From Protula sp. h YS-2021 (lineage: Eukaryota; Annelida; Polychaeta; Sabellida; Serpulidae), in NCBI GenBank assembly GCA_949752745.1, contig OX457028.1:7458922-7522921 (forward strand): a stretch of DNA of 64,000 nt. The letters are read 5' to 3'. Below the pieces are notes generated by a model. It was not told the origin of the DNA, did no database searches, and was given only the letters and a program-made list of their open reading frames with translations. Positions 23,730-37,500 of the stretch are shown piece by piece; position 1 is the stretch's first letter, and each line of letters opens with the position of its first letter. The position numbers and the translations under genes were made by a program.

Positions 23730-24030
23730 GGTTAGGAATTTGGAGGGGGTTGTCGTTAGGGGTTTGGTGGGGGGAAGGGGTACGGTTTGGAGGGATGGGG
23801 ATAGCCGTTAGGGATTAGGGGGGGGGGGTTGGTGAAGGGGGGGGGGGTAGCAGTGATGCATTACAGCATTTTCACTTTCCTGAACTTCGGCCCCGGAGTT
23901 TAGGCTGTTGCTGACGACGGTTCTCCGGCGGTATGATATTGTCCCCAAGGGTTGGAGGGTGGGGGTAGCCGTTGGGGATTGTGGGGGGGGGGGAGGGGTG
24001 GGAGGGTAGCAGTGCCGCATTACTGGAGAG
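23730..24030. repeat. G-rich imperfect repeat
   Basis: GGGGGTAGCAGTG and GCCGTTRGGGATT recur among G-runs of 8-13. Two diverged copies are visible about 160 bp apart. Confidence 0.65.
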
Positions 24031-25492
24031 AAGCTAATCAAATGCAAACAACAAGTAGGCTGCGGTTGACAATAAGTCAATAGCAAGTAGCTCACTGACA
24101 ACGCCATTACTTGATCGCTCTCGCTGGACGCATTCGAGTGTAACAAAATGTGTGCTTATTCCCCTGTGTGCTACTGGAGTTAATGCTAAATACAAGAGCC
24201 GTGCTGGTTATCTGACACTGGCGCAGTAGCTGGGGAAGCCGAGGAAACACTTGGTGCATTAAGAGCTGAGTAACGGAACAGGGTAAATTAGAAAACCTGC
24301 TCTGCAGAGTAAATTCATTGTGGAAAGGAGCAACGAACACCACCGCTTCGAATGATTTTCATTGGACATGAAAACCCAAAGACTGTTATTATGGGATTGA
24401 CTGCCCCCGTCTAATGCTCTGCCTCACCTCTGAATAGGCTGTTCAAAGACTTTGCCACAATTACATCTCGATTCCACTGGCGTGGATGTGCCACAAATTA
24501 AAGCTTTCTGTACTTGAGAGGATTATATAACACGTAAATATTTTCGAAAGCAAAGCTGTGAATGAATCTATAGAACCCTTTTTTTTTGTCAGTTATTTTT
24601 TTTTTTCTGAAACACGGGAACTGTTGAGAAAAGGTTTGCTACAAAATGAGCAGAGACGTGGGACTGAAGAAATTGCTCCTAAAATTGGAACAGTGAGATG
24701 AAGATGAAGGGCTGAATGATTGACCCAGGGCACGACTTCACTGATAACTGAGTGGTGGCGAACTTCTGAGAGCATGCTTGCTATTGTTACCCAGAAGTGA
24801 TAATATTACGTCCTTCCTGCTTCAAAACAATTCCCCGCTGGTGCCATTTCTAGACACACACAAAGTAAAAAAAAAAGAAGGATATTACAGATATTATCAA
24901 CAGCAGTTTGCTGCACTTGGATAGTATAGATTTTGTCGCACATGCAAAGCGCTGGAGGCTAGGCTTCTGTAGAGAGGTGATATCCTAAATATGTACGCAA
25001 AGTCATCCTATTCGTGTGGCCTTTAGAGGACTGGGTTCATAAGAAGTATTTTTTTTATATATATATATTATTTGTTAAATAAGAGTGCGTTTGTATTAAG
25101 ATACCGATAGTCCTTTACATATTCCTAACGCGAGTGGAGAAAAGGGATGTAATGTGAGCGGGTGTGGTAGTGTAGGGATTGCTTACAACACAACAACACC
25201 ACATAGCTGAACAGGTCGCATTGCGTGGAGGGAAATCGTGCGCTGCTTATTTCAAACTGTGAATTACTGATTAATGTCAGCTGCGATTGCATAAGTAGAG
25301 AATAGTATTTAAGTTATTTCGAGGTGGTTTATGGAATATGGAAATAACGTATTAGGTGCAGATTGGAATATTTTTGTATGAAGTGATTGTTGCCTGAGTT
25401 GAGAAAGAAGGCAGTTTCATGTTTGAGTACACGAAGAAACGGATAAGATAACCCACGCAGGATTTGAATGAAATTTGAATTCATTTAGTGTG
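24031..25492. other. Upstream region of the first PRKAR1 coding exon
   Basis: No coding exon recognised. A (TA)-rich patch occurs near 25060. I searched by eye for the conserved docking/dimerization domain of RI subunits and did not find it here. A promoter for the MGN isoform could lie here, but I see no decisive core motif. Confidence 0.35.
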
Positions 25493-25540
25493 TGATCAAC
25501 CGTTTACTGCTGTCAGGATTACCGTAAGAGCGCACTCAAA

Positions 25541-25795
25541 ATGGGGAATAAAATCAGGAGGTTAAAAGACGAAGTGTTGGATAAATTTGACAGTGATGAT
25601 AAAAAGAATGCAAACAAAGAAGGGGACAAACAGACAGACGGACAGGCTTCTGGAAGTGACGCACAAATCGCCGCCAGTGCAAGTGGGGCTGAGACTGACA
25701 TAGGGCAAAATGGGGCCTCGAAGGCTGGTGATAAAGGTGGTGATGGTGACGTGCTAAACAAAGTAACAGATGAAAGCGTTACTCCCGGTCAACAG
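25541..25795 (+). CDS. PRKAR1A: PRKAR1 coding exon 1 (isoform-specific N terminus)
   Basis: It encodes 85 residues beginning [16 protein letters not shown], then Asp/Lys/Gly/Ala/Gln-rich disordered sequence ending TPGQQ. The ATG has A at -3 and G at +4, and an in-frame TGA lies 16 codons upstream (25493). The donor CAG|GTAAAA leaves phase 0, matching the next exon. An acceptor-like TTTACTGCTGTCAG at 25515 would allow a 5' non-coding exon. Gly2 and the following basic residues suggest possible N-myristoylation, although residue 6 is Arg rather than the favoured Ser/Thr. I know this exon only from frame, splice and position logic. Confidence 0.65.
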
Positions 25796-28700
25796 GTAAA
25801 ACGCTGTAAACAACATTAGTGAAATACAGACTCGCAGTAGTCTGCGAGGGGAAGGGAATGGCAGAGTTTCTGTATTCATAAAAGTAAACTGTATAGTTAA
25901 CTGATTCCGTGAACTGCTCCGCTAGCAACAACTGGCCGCATTCACAAAAGTAAAATGTACAGTTAACTGATTCAGTTAACTGCTCCGTTAGTGGTCGTAT
26001 TCACAAAAGTAAAATGTACAGTTAGCTGATTCCATTTTAACTGCTGCGTTAGCAACAGGTGGCCGCATTCACAAAAGTAAATTGTACATTTAACTTATTC
26101 CGTTAACTGCTGCGCTAGCAACAAGTGGCCGCATTCACAAAAGTAAAGTGTACAGTTAACTGATTCCGTTAACTGCTCCGCTAGCAACAAGTGGTCGTAT
26201 TCACAAAAGTAAACTGTGCAATAACTTATTCCGTTAACTGCCCCGTTGCTTAAAAAAGAAGCATAAATAATGTATAAAATTGTGAAAAAAGAAAGTCTTG
26301 TTTTATTTCACCTTGTGAGGTTCTTACACTGTTTACCTGAATTCTAAGTTGACAGATATTGACGACTTGAAAAGTTGTAAACTTGTAAACTTTTGAAATT
26401 AAAAGGAATATCTAATTTTGTGCGTGAAACACTATTCATTTGAACCGGTTTGTCCCTTTTTTTGGTATAAACCTTATATTATAATTGAGGGTGTGACCTG
26501 AACTTTCGGATTGTCTTTGATGAAACACTGACAGATTGGAGACTAACCCACACGGGGATTCAATTTGTTTGTGCAAAATAAAATGTGGTGTGCCACAGGG
26601 CTGTAAACTGCAACCCTAGCTCTGTCCGTTTCAATCAGTGAACATTGTTGTGAACAAATAGGGAATCTGTTACGTGGGATTAGTTACTGTCAGGGGGGGG
26701 GGGGGGGGGATAGAACACCGTAATGTTAGTGCTGTATTTTTTTTCTCTGCCTCTTCACAATGACACGAATTCGTTCTGTGATCCCATTACAAAGTTGCAA
26801 CAGGACCAGCACCTGATATCACAGAGGTCAAAAACATCAGGTCATTGTGTATCATTGAAAGAGACCCTGTTGAAGTAAAACGACACCGATGCCCGATCAA
26901 GCATTACGATGTGAAAAAAAGTCCTGTACTGCGTAGAAATATTTCACATAGAATTTGTTAGTCTGAAGTTTTGTTTTGCAGCAAGAAGAAAGCAGTAAAG
27001 AAGCGGCTCCGGCCAGCGAGTCCCCGACGCCACAGGAGGAGGAGGAGGAGGAGCGCGATGGCTCGCCGCCACCTCCCGCCCAGATGCCAGCGGGTGGGCG
27101 TAGGCGAAGAGGAGCCGTCAGTGCCGAGGTGTACACGGAGGAGGACGCGGCCACGTATGTGAAGAAGGTCAGTCACAGTCACGTGGGTCGTCTGTGTGTC
27201 TGAGGCGTCGAGAGCGTGTGTCGTTTGGTTCTGTGCGAGTGCTGGGTGGCAGGTCAGTCACATGGATCACCTGCTCAGTCACATGGATCACCTGCTCAGT
27301 CACATGGATCACCTGCTCAGTCACACGTGTCACCTGCTCAGTCACACGTGTCACCTGCTCAGTCACATGTGTCACCTGCTCAGTCATATGTGTCACCTGC
27401 TCAGTCACATGTGTCACCTGCTCAGTCACATGGATCACCTGTGTGTCTCACGCGTGGAGAGCGTTAGCTAACAACAGTGGCGTTGGGGAATCCACGTTTG
27501 CAGTTTTTAGCCCAATTTTGGCTGAGGGCTATTGCTATCGGTTAGTCCGTCCGTCCGTTAACATTAGGGGTGCTATATTTTGTACGCATCAAAACATTAA
27601 GTTTTCGTGGTCGGATCGTTTTCAAATTTAACACAGTGAAAGGCGTGTAACGTCAAGGTTTCAATTTGATCGACCAAAAATTGTCGAAATTATGGCCCTC
27701 TGAACTTAGGCAATTTTTCGTGTATTTCACTGTCATACAGGCGACTTTTTACGCATCACTTCGACATGAACGCTTTGATATAAAGCTATGAAGCATTACA
27801 CAGTGAAAGAATATATACTGAAGATGCGCAACGTCAAGGTTTCAGTTTGATCGACTAAAATTTATCGAAATTATGGCCCTCTGAACTTAGGCAATTTTTC
27901 ATGTATTGCACTGTCATACAGGCGACTTTGTACGCATCACTTCGACATGAACGCTTTGATATAAAGCTATGAAACCTTATACAGTGAAAGAATACATATT
28001 GAAGATGTGAGTCGAGTGACGTACCATCCCATAACGGCATATCAGTTTCCGAATGCTGGAACATAAAAGCGCTGGCTAGGGGCTTTGCATCTCTGATTGT
28101 TTCTCTGTGAAAGCCTTTCCGCCAGGGGCTGCCAAGGTCGCTTTCTTCATTGACCTTCATTGACCTTTGTTAGCTCCTTTAGCATGCGATTGTGTTCCAA
28201 TGCGTGAAGTAGAACACACGAGATATAGGGGGGGGAGGGGGGGGGGAGTGGGGAATTTCCATGAAAAAAAAAACAACATCGTGACTTGAGCAGGGCAATT
28301 TCCAGGGGCAGTGTAGCTCCTTTTCTCTGAAATGACTTGCATCAAATGAAACACGCCCCTTGATCACGTGATCTTCTGGGCTTCTTTAGAAATGATCTGT
28401 TAATGGCTTTTATGTTGGCAACTGGCTGTGTTGCCGTTATCCTTCTGTTTTGTCATGGCCGACATAACGTTTTATCTTTAAAAATAAACTTATACAAACG
28501 AAACTGGTTAATTGCATAATAGTTAATTTCATGATCTGTTTAAGTGCGTACTGTTGAAGACTCCACTGCCTTTCCTTAGCATTTACAACATGACAGAAAA
28601 TCGTTCAAATCGGTTAAAAGCAGAAACTTTCTTTGTGAAACAAGCTGTGCAGTGAACCAGTTTCGACTGTATATATATTCCAGTAACGAAGTCAGAAGAG

Positions 28701-31547
28701 AAAAATTCTTAACCTCAGCCATGTTTTGTCTGACTCGGTTCTGAGAAATTCTTGATCTTGTGCAGGGTCGCAGGGAGTCTGGGAAATATAGAAAGCTAAA
28801 AAGAGCCCATTTTTCTGTGACGAGAATATTCTTCCTTTCATAATGCCATGGCAACCCGAAGGGAAAAACGACACTGCGGATTCTATAGGGTGGAGTGATC
28901 AGTCTGACAGTGCTACCTCGTGCCGACCGTGACGTACAGGGTGACGTGTGGGGTGGTCAGTCTGTCATTGCCATGTCGTCTAGGTCGTGGTCTACAGGGT
29001 GACGTGTGGGGTGATCAGTCTGGCAGTGCCATGTCGTCTAGGCCGTGGTCTACACGGTGACGTGGGGGTGGTCAGTCTGTCAGTGCCATGTCGTCTAGGC
29101 CGTGGTCTACAGGGTGACGTGGGGGTGGTCAGTCTGTCAGTGCCATGTCGTCTAGACCGTGGTCTACAGGGTTACGTGGGGGGTGGTCAGTCGGGCAGTG
29201 CCATGTCGTCTCGGCCGTGGTCTACAGGGTGACGCGTGCGGTGGTCAGTCCGGCAGTGTCATGTCGTCTAGGCCGTGGTCTACAGGGTGACGTGTGGGGT
29301 CGTCAGTCTGTCCGTGCCATGTCGTCCCGACCGTGACGTACAGGGTGACGTGTTGGTTGATCAGTCTGTCAGTGCCATTTCGTCTCGGCCGTGGTCTACA
29401 GGGTGACGCGTGCGGTGGTCGGTCCGGCAGTGTCATGTCGTCTAGCCCGTGGTCTACAGGGTGACGTGTGGGGTCGTCAGTCTGTCCGTGCCATGTCGTC
29501 CCGACCATGACGTACAGGGTGACGTGTTGGTTGATCAGTCTGTCAGTGCCATATCGTCTCGGCCGTGGTCTACAGGGTGACGCGTGCGGTGGTCAGTCCG
29601 GCAGCGTCATGTCGTCTAGGCCGTGGTCTACAGGGTGACGTGTGGGGTGGTCAGTCTGTCCGTGCCATGTCGTCCCGACCGTGACGTACAGAGTGACGTG
29701 TTGGTTGATCAGTCTGTCAGTGCCATGTCGTCTCGGCCGTGGTCTACAGGGTGATGCGTGCGGTGGTCAGTCCGGCAGTGTCATGTCGTCTAGGCCATGG
29801 TCTACAGGGTGACGTGTGGGGTCGTCAGTCTGTCCGTGCCTTGTCGTCTAGGTCGTGGTCTACAGGGTGACGTGTGAGGTGGTCAGTCTGTCCGTGCCAT
29901 GTCGTTTAGGCCGTGGTCTACAGGGTGACGTGTGAGGTGGTCAGTCTGTCCGTGCCATGTCGTCTAGGCCGTGGTCTACAGGGTGACATGTGAAGCGATC
30001 AGTCCGGCAGTGCCAAGTCGTCTAGGCCGTGGTCTACAGGGTGACGTGGGGGGTGGTCAGTCTGTCAGTGCCATGTCGTCTAGGCCGTGGTCTACAGGGT
30101 GACGTGTGGGGTGGTCAGTCTGTCCGTGCCATGTCGTCTCGGCCGTGACCTACAGGGTGACGTGTGGGGTGATCAGTCTGTCAGTGCCATGTCGTCTAGG
30201 CCATGCCCTACAGGGTGACGTGGGGGGTGATCAGTCCGGCAGTGCCATGTCGTCTAGGCCGTGGTCTACAGGGTGACATGTGAAGCGATCAGTCCGGCAG
30301 TGCCAAGTCGTCTAGGCCGTGGTCTACAGGGTGACATGTGAAGCGATCAGTCCGGCAGTGCCAAGTCGTCTAGGCCGTGGTCTACAGGGTGACATGTGAA
30401 GCGATCAGTCCGGCAGTGCCAAGTCGTCTAGGCCGTGCCCTACAGGGTGACGTGGGGGTGGTCAGTCCGGCAGTGCCAAGTCGTCTAGGCCGTGCCCTTT
30501 ACTTTCATATTAGTAAAAACATCGGAAATTGCAAATTGTCGGCGTTATCCAGCACTTCAGGAATTCCAAATGTCCCGAATGTCACCAAAACGTGTCTTCG
30601 GCGATGGTGTTTCACCAAAACGTGTCATCGGCGATGGTGTTTCACCAAAACGTGTCATCGGCGATGGTGTGTCACCAAAACGTGTCATCGTGATTGTCTC
30701 TCACTGAAACCAAAATCCAATTCTCAATCGCGATATTATTGAGGAAAATAATACTTTCTGTCGTTTTGACAGCCATGCACAGTGAAATACCATGATATCT
30801 TAACAATTGGACTCAATCTCTTGTCATTTGACACAAGTACATAATGTAAATATTACAAAATGTAGTACATCTGTACTGTAATCAAAATGCTAACCAATAG
30901 TTAGGGATTCAGCTGAATTTTACCGCAGTGTAATAAAGGTCTGTAAAAAAAAAAATAAAATGTTGCACATAAGGCATAAATTGAGGAGGATTTATCGAAC
31001 TTTGTATGTGTGTGCCTGTGTGTGTATAAAAGTGCAAACTGCACGCATCGCTCATGTCGATGTCACGTGACTGCCACGTGACTGCCACGTGCAGCGTTTC
31101 CCATTGGAACATACGCCAAAAAAACGCTGTTTACTTTCTCGTCAGAACACGTGATGGCCCATTGTGACGTCTCATACTGTATCAATTATTCACTACGGGC
31201 ACCAACACTTCGAAAAAAAAAACAACAAACATCACTAGGGGAGTATTCTCCCGGCAATGCAGTACTCATAGATCATTCATTGCCACAGAACACACGTATT
31301 CTCCGCGTAAATGACGCTAAACTGCAGTATTTCCCTCACATTCATAAGTTATTCAGTGACATGACCTACTTTACAGCATTTCAGATTGTTGTTGTTGTTC
31401 ACCAAATGTAGCGCTTATCTCATTGGCTCATATAAGACCAACATGTGAGCATAATTGACCTACAAGACCAGCCATAGCAAAGTGAGGCTCACCTCAACGT
31501 ATCAATGCTTATATATAAATCGTCGCATTTTCTGCCTTTTCTGTCAG

Positions 31548-31580
<33 letters not shown>

Positions 31581-34500
31581 GCCTGTTTTGTGCGCTATAA
31601 ATTTAGTACTTTGCCCCCAAAGTATAGGAACAAACTGCCACTGATTGGCAGAAGCAGTCTCGTAACTCTCATTGCAATCCATTTGGCGTCGTTTCCGATC
31701 TAAATTGGTGTGAAAAAAACTAGAATTGGCAACGATAAAATAAAAAAAAATATTGTGTGGATAAAACCCAAGACCACATGTAGCTATATTGCAAGCAGTA
31801 CTTATCTGGCAGTAAAGATATCCATATCGAAACCGTGAGTGTGATTAACTAAATATGTATGCAGACGCCCGTTCCATGACGTCATTCTGTAATGCCGTGT
31901 TAATCTTAAGCTATCTTGCTGGCACCACTGATGGACTATATTTGCGCCTGCCCTTATAACAGAAGCTTACACCACGTAACACGGGCTATAAGGTTTGATA
32001 GGAGAAGCCTGATGTTGTAGGCCTTTTGTTTCCCAAGGGAGTTTTTATCACAAGCTAATAAGTTTTTTTTCTAAGATTTGTATTTTTCAGGGGTGCGTGT
32101 TTCAGTACAGATTTTGGTGTGTCGTTTTTTGGAAATATTACCCCCCCCCCCTCCCCAAAAAAAAAAAAAAAGAAATAAATAAAATAATAATAATAATAAT
32201 AAATAAATAAATAAATGAAATAAAATAAAATGAAAAGTAAAATCCGTCAGGCCTTTGAGATAAAAGTTATGCATTCGGATGCCGGACCACAGCTGCCAGG
32301 TTTCGTGTTCTCAGGACTAAATTCAGTAATGGTCCAACTAGTTTCAACACCGTCACTCTTAAGTCTACATGAATGTCGTTCCATATCCATTAATAGACTT
32401 AAGGTTTTTGGCGCTTATTGCACCAAAACCATTTGTATAATGTACAACACTACAGCTGTATGTCTCACTCGGAGGTTTTAGTACCTGTGCCGTGTCGGTC
32501 CATTAGTGTCTCGATCCGTGTTGAGCCACAGGGTAACAGAAGAAAAATTCAGGCAGAGCATTCATTAGTCATCTACTTGTCATACCTGTTTGTGGGGCAT
32601 TTTTTGTCTTTTGTTTTTTTTTTTTTTGTTTTTTTTTTTTTTTTGTTTTAGTGAGCTGACACTAGATAGGCAAAAAAGTTAAATAAATAAATGAGGAGCA
32701 GAGACGCCCACGCCTCTCATGAATATCTAATATCTTTTGTGTTAATCCTGACAGTCTCTCGATGCAGCGACGTTACTACCCGGTTACTACCTCCGCCCCC
32801 CCCCCATCCCCACCCCCACCCCCACCCTCCCTCAACCCCTGAAACCATGATGTGATATCATAGGGCTTCGACTTTTTAGCAGTCTAGATTGGTAGCTGAT
32901 CATTGGCAGCGTTCGCGGAGAGCGTGGGGGGCAATTATCCAGTCACTCTTGCAGCCTGTAGTACAATGAATTATTCATGAGACAGGTTTTTGATCCATGG
33001 TCGTCCACAAAGTAGGTGTCTGTGAAGTCATGGGAAGGCTCCTCAGAAATCAATTCTTGGACTCACACAGGCTTTTTTTCTCCCGGTAAGCTCGAAGATT
33101 GGTTATTTCTTCCCGTGGATTGCAGATATGCATGGCTGTGTTTCGCGGGAGAAACATGCTCTGAATTAAACATGTTCCACCCCCTTGAGGTCCCATAAAT
33201 AGGTCTAGATCCGCCCGTCTGTCCATTTGTTTGCTTTATGCTTTAATCTGTCAGTTCCTATTCTGACTTCCATCGGTTCTTGTCGGCCCACGGTACAGCC
33301 AGCTTTGTTTCTATATGAAGTTTTAATGCCTTGGTAATTGTACCCGCGTAAACTGATCGAATGGCCTTCTCGATCATTATGCTCATCACAGACAGTCACA
33401 TCACAGAGAGTCGCATTAAAGATAGTCACATCAGATATTGTCACATCACAGTAGTTATGTCATAGAGTCACATCACAGTTAGTCGCATCACGGAGTCACA
33501 TCACAGATAGTCACGTCACAGAGTCACGTCACAGATAGCCACCAGCTTTTAAAAATGGTCACATCGCAGATAGTCACATCACAGATAATTGCGTCACAGA
33601 TAGCTACATCCCAGATAATCGCATCACAGAATCACATCACAGATAATCACATCACAGATAGCCACCAGCTTTCACAAATAGTCACATCACAGAGAGCCAC
33701 TAGGAATGTGACGGTACGCCATTCCCACGGTTCGGTTCGGTTCGATACGCTTCAATTATTCGGTTCGGTTTTTTTTTTTTTTGGTACGATTTTGCAAAAA
33801 TTATAAAAATTTTGCCGAGGTAGTATAATATTTGTATTAAGTCAAATATTTACCGCGTAACAGTCAATAGTGTCTTTTAGCTCTGTATTTGAAAAAGAAA
33901 CACCAGTTTATAACAGTTAATAACGCTCAAATTGATAAATTAGAAACTGTTTTTTTAAATAAAGCATCAGTCCTTTAATATTTATTCGATGACAAAACAC
34001 CTAAAACAGGTCTCCCCAAATAGTTAATAATGATTTTGTTAGTCCCGAGCCGCCGCGCAGCGCGAAGCGGGGGACTATAGTACTCTGGTTTGTCAACACG
34101 ATAACTTAAAAACTTCTGCAAGGACTTTAATGAAACTTGGTATGCAGTAAATGGGCCAGGTTCATCCAAGGAAAATGGACCAGCTGGTCTTGGAAAATTT
34201 CATCTATTGATAGCCGTGTTTAACTGATGGGGGGCCTGTGGGGAATATGTGGGCTTGCACACTGCTCTAGTTTTGTGTAATTTATATCTCAGACACGGAG
34301 GCGAATAAAGCTTCCATGCCTATGCTAAAATGTTCCATTTGTGGATGTGTAAGAAGCATTTTGCGTGTCGATACAATATTTGAAAATATTTAAAAAGTCA
34401 AAGAAACGATAATTGAGCATAACTATCTCAAATAACAATCAGTCTACGTTTTATTTCACGTAACAATTAATATGCCCCATAACAATCATTGCAGTTTTGC

Positions 34501-37500
34501 TATAACTTAAGTGTAAGGATATCACATAGCAGTCATTACAGTTTTGAGAACATTTACTGAGAACATTTACAGAGGCTCCTAATTATAACGCCATAAACAA
34601 AACGCCTTTGCACATATTAGAAGAAGCTTTAAATTTTGAATTTCACTTAGGGAACATAACGCTACTGCGGCCAAAAAACAGTTTACATTAAAATGTCTAG
34701 TAATAACTTATGCACATATTTTTCTTTAAAATGTGCATAGTCTCAACATGCTGGGCTTTTATAGTTGGGCTAGAAGCAATACTTTATTTCGTAACTGTCC
34801 GCTATCAGTGAAAAAAAACTACCAAAAAACCCCCCGAAAATACCGCTCTTTTTCTCTTTCGGTTTTTTAACCGAACCGAACCATAGAACCGCGGTCGGTT
34901 TTCAGTTACGGTGCGAATCGTAACACCCCTAATAGCCACCATATTTGAGTATTCTATTCATAGTAGTGCTTATCTCAGACAGAAATAGGGTCATAAATAC
35001 TTGATAAATACTGGATTTACAAATGCTGTTTCCGGGTCACACACTACAGTGTATGAACTTTGCTGACAGAAGACCAATCACTTTTGTGTGAATAGTTGGT
35101 CTATAGTTGCATTGATGTAAAACAACTAGTATGTGTACTTGATTTACAACTGTTCAGATCATAAATATCTACAAGTGCATAAATACCAGAGTTACAATTA
35201 CTGCAACCACCAGTAGCAAAGATAAGGGCATACATACTTCATACGTAGCTGAACTGACAGTAAAAAGTCGTAACCACAAAAGTCTGAGTAAAAACTCCAT
35301 TTATCACAAATAGCACAAGACGCATCTATAGAACAATCCCCTTATGGGGTGGGGGAATCTTAAGAATACACCCACTGCGTTCTGTTCCATGTATGGCGTA
35401 AGAGGCGACTAATCGGAATTTCTTTCTTTCCAACTCTCCTTTTACTATTTCTTCATTCTTCCTTCTTTTTCTCCCACTTGTTTCTTTAGCAAGTGCGTCC
35501 TAATATACCCATTCTAGTTGGTGAACGGGACTTTAAACACCAAACAAACAAACCTATAGAACAAACGTACTCAGATATTTGATTTATTGAAAAAAGGCTG
35601 CTGCAGTTAAGTTCTTATGGGGTTGCATTATTATTGATTTCCACTGTAATCACCTATCAGATCCATAAACGAATGAATTTATTCAAGTGCAAGAATATCG
35701 GTAACGGTTCAGTCAGGGCGAAATATAAGATGCATTCGGGCATTTAACAAAAGGAAGTCAGTGTGCAAGTCAAGCGTTTGTAGCAAGGTCTGAAGGTCTT
35801 AGTGACCTTGTCGTTAAATAGGTTAAGTAACATTTGCAAGACTGACAGTGTGCTTTCGCGTGTGAACAGATTCTGACTGCATCCTCACATCTACAGTGTC
35901 ACACATGTGAACATACTTTTAGCAGCATTCCTCATATTTCCAGTCGCAGTACTTACACGATGAAGAGCTTTTCACTGTGGTAGTCCTCACATTACCGGTT
36001 TCTGTCAGTGCTTAAGCATGTGAAGAAATCTTGGACTTTGTGAATTCTCACATTTCTTCCAGTCTCTGTCAATGCTAACAGATGTGAAGATATCTGATTG
36101 TGCCACACAATTTTTAATCTCAGCCAGTGCTGCTGGACATAAACAGTGTAAACTATATTGATTTTGATATTCCATACCTTGTTCACACATGTGAATAGAA
36201 CTGCAGTTCTTGACTTTCCGAATGCTTAAAAGGAATTTTGGTCAACTTGCCCACAAACTGACTGGCCGACACTTGAAAAATGTATTTGGGTATCAGTATT
36301 TAGGTGCACCCAGGAAACTTCTATTTTAAATTTAGATATTATATATAACAAAAAAAAAGCTATCGTTCTTATTCGAATGATATTTCTTTCAAGATCAGCA
36401 TGTGAAATTACAAAAAAGGACTTGTTAAGATTTCACTTACCTGTGATCAGCCCCTGAGAGATTTTTTTTCAGTGCACTTGCGACATAAGTCGAACCTTTC
36501 ATGGCTACAATAGTGATTAATCACTAATACCCCGATTTCACTATCAAACGTTCGGAGATGGATGGTGAATATAACCAACGTTTAAGCTGATTGGCTTATA
36601 CATGATGCAATCAAAATACATGGTGAGTATGAAACGATCAACCATACGTCTGGAAAGCATGTTTGGAATAAAATTGCAATTATATTTTACATAGATTATG
36701 AATTTGGAGTATGATTGGTTTAAACAACTATTTGTTGTGTTTGATTGGTCTTTGGTCACACGAATATTATGTATAAAAGGGGCACGAATTTTCTTGGTAA
36801 ATCACTTAAAATTAAAATACGAAAATAAAGAAATTCATAGAACACGAAACACAGATAAATAAATAATAAAGATAAACAATTCTATTGTGCCTTTCTTGTC
36901 GGGCAGCTTTGTCCTAGACATGTTTTGCAGTGTTTTTTATGCAAAAATGAAAACCACTGGATTTGCATTTCTCAAGACGAATATAAAGCATACAAGAACC
37001 ATTCTTTACCATTTTTTCTTGTGTCGGCGAGTTGACTTCTTGTGTCATCAAGTTGATTTTTTGTCGACGAGTTAACCAAATTTCGAGTTGTCGGCGACTC
37101 GGTTTGTCGGTGAGTTGATCAATTACCATGATAAGTACCTGCTAGGGTTTGGGCGGATCTTAAGAATAGACCTACTGCCTTCTGTTCTGTGCATGTCGTA
37201 AAAGGTGACTAATCCGAAAATCTTTTTTTTTCTCACTCTTCTTTTACCCTTCACTTCATTCTTTCTTCTTTTTCAACTTGTTCATTTAGCAAGTGCGTCC
37301 TAAAACAGCCATCCTGGTTGCCGAACATCCTAGTTGCCTAGTTGCCAAACACTAAATAAACAAATAAACAGTGAAAAGTTACAATCTGGCACATTTTGAG
37401 TTCACTGCAGATGCGAATTTTTTTCTTCTCTTTTTACACGAAGAATCTGTGAAAAATGCTCGCTAATGATTCCCCGTTATACAACTGTGTTCCGTAACGA

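Noticed and set aside
24031..25540. Docking/dimerization domain exons of PRKAR1 in the upstream region
   Set aside because: I looked for the conserved domain by eye in the plus-strand frames and saw none. They may be upstream of the window.
31070..31100. Three CACGTG boxes as an enhancer
   Set aside because: They are an 11-bp tandem repeat in a deep intron, with no other support for a regulatory role.
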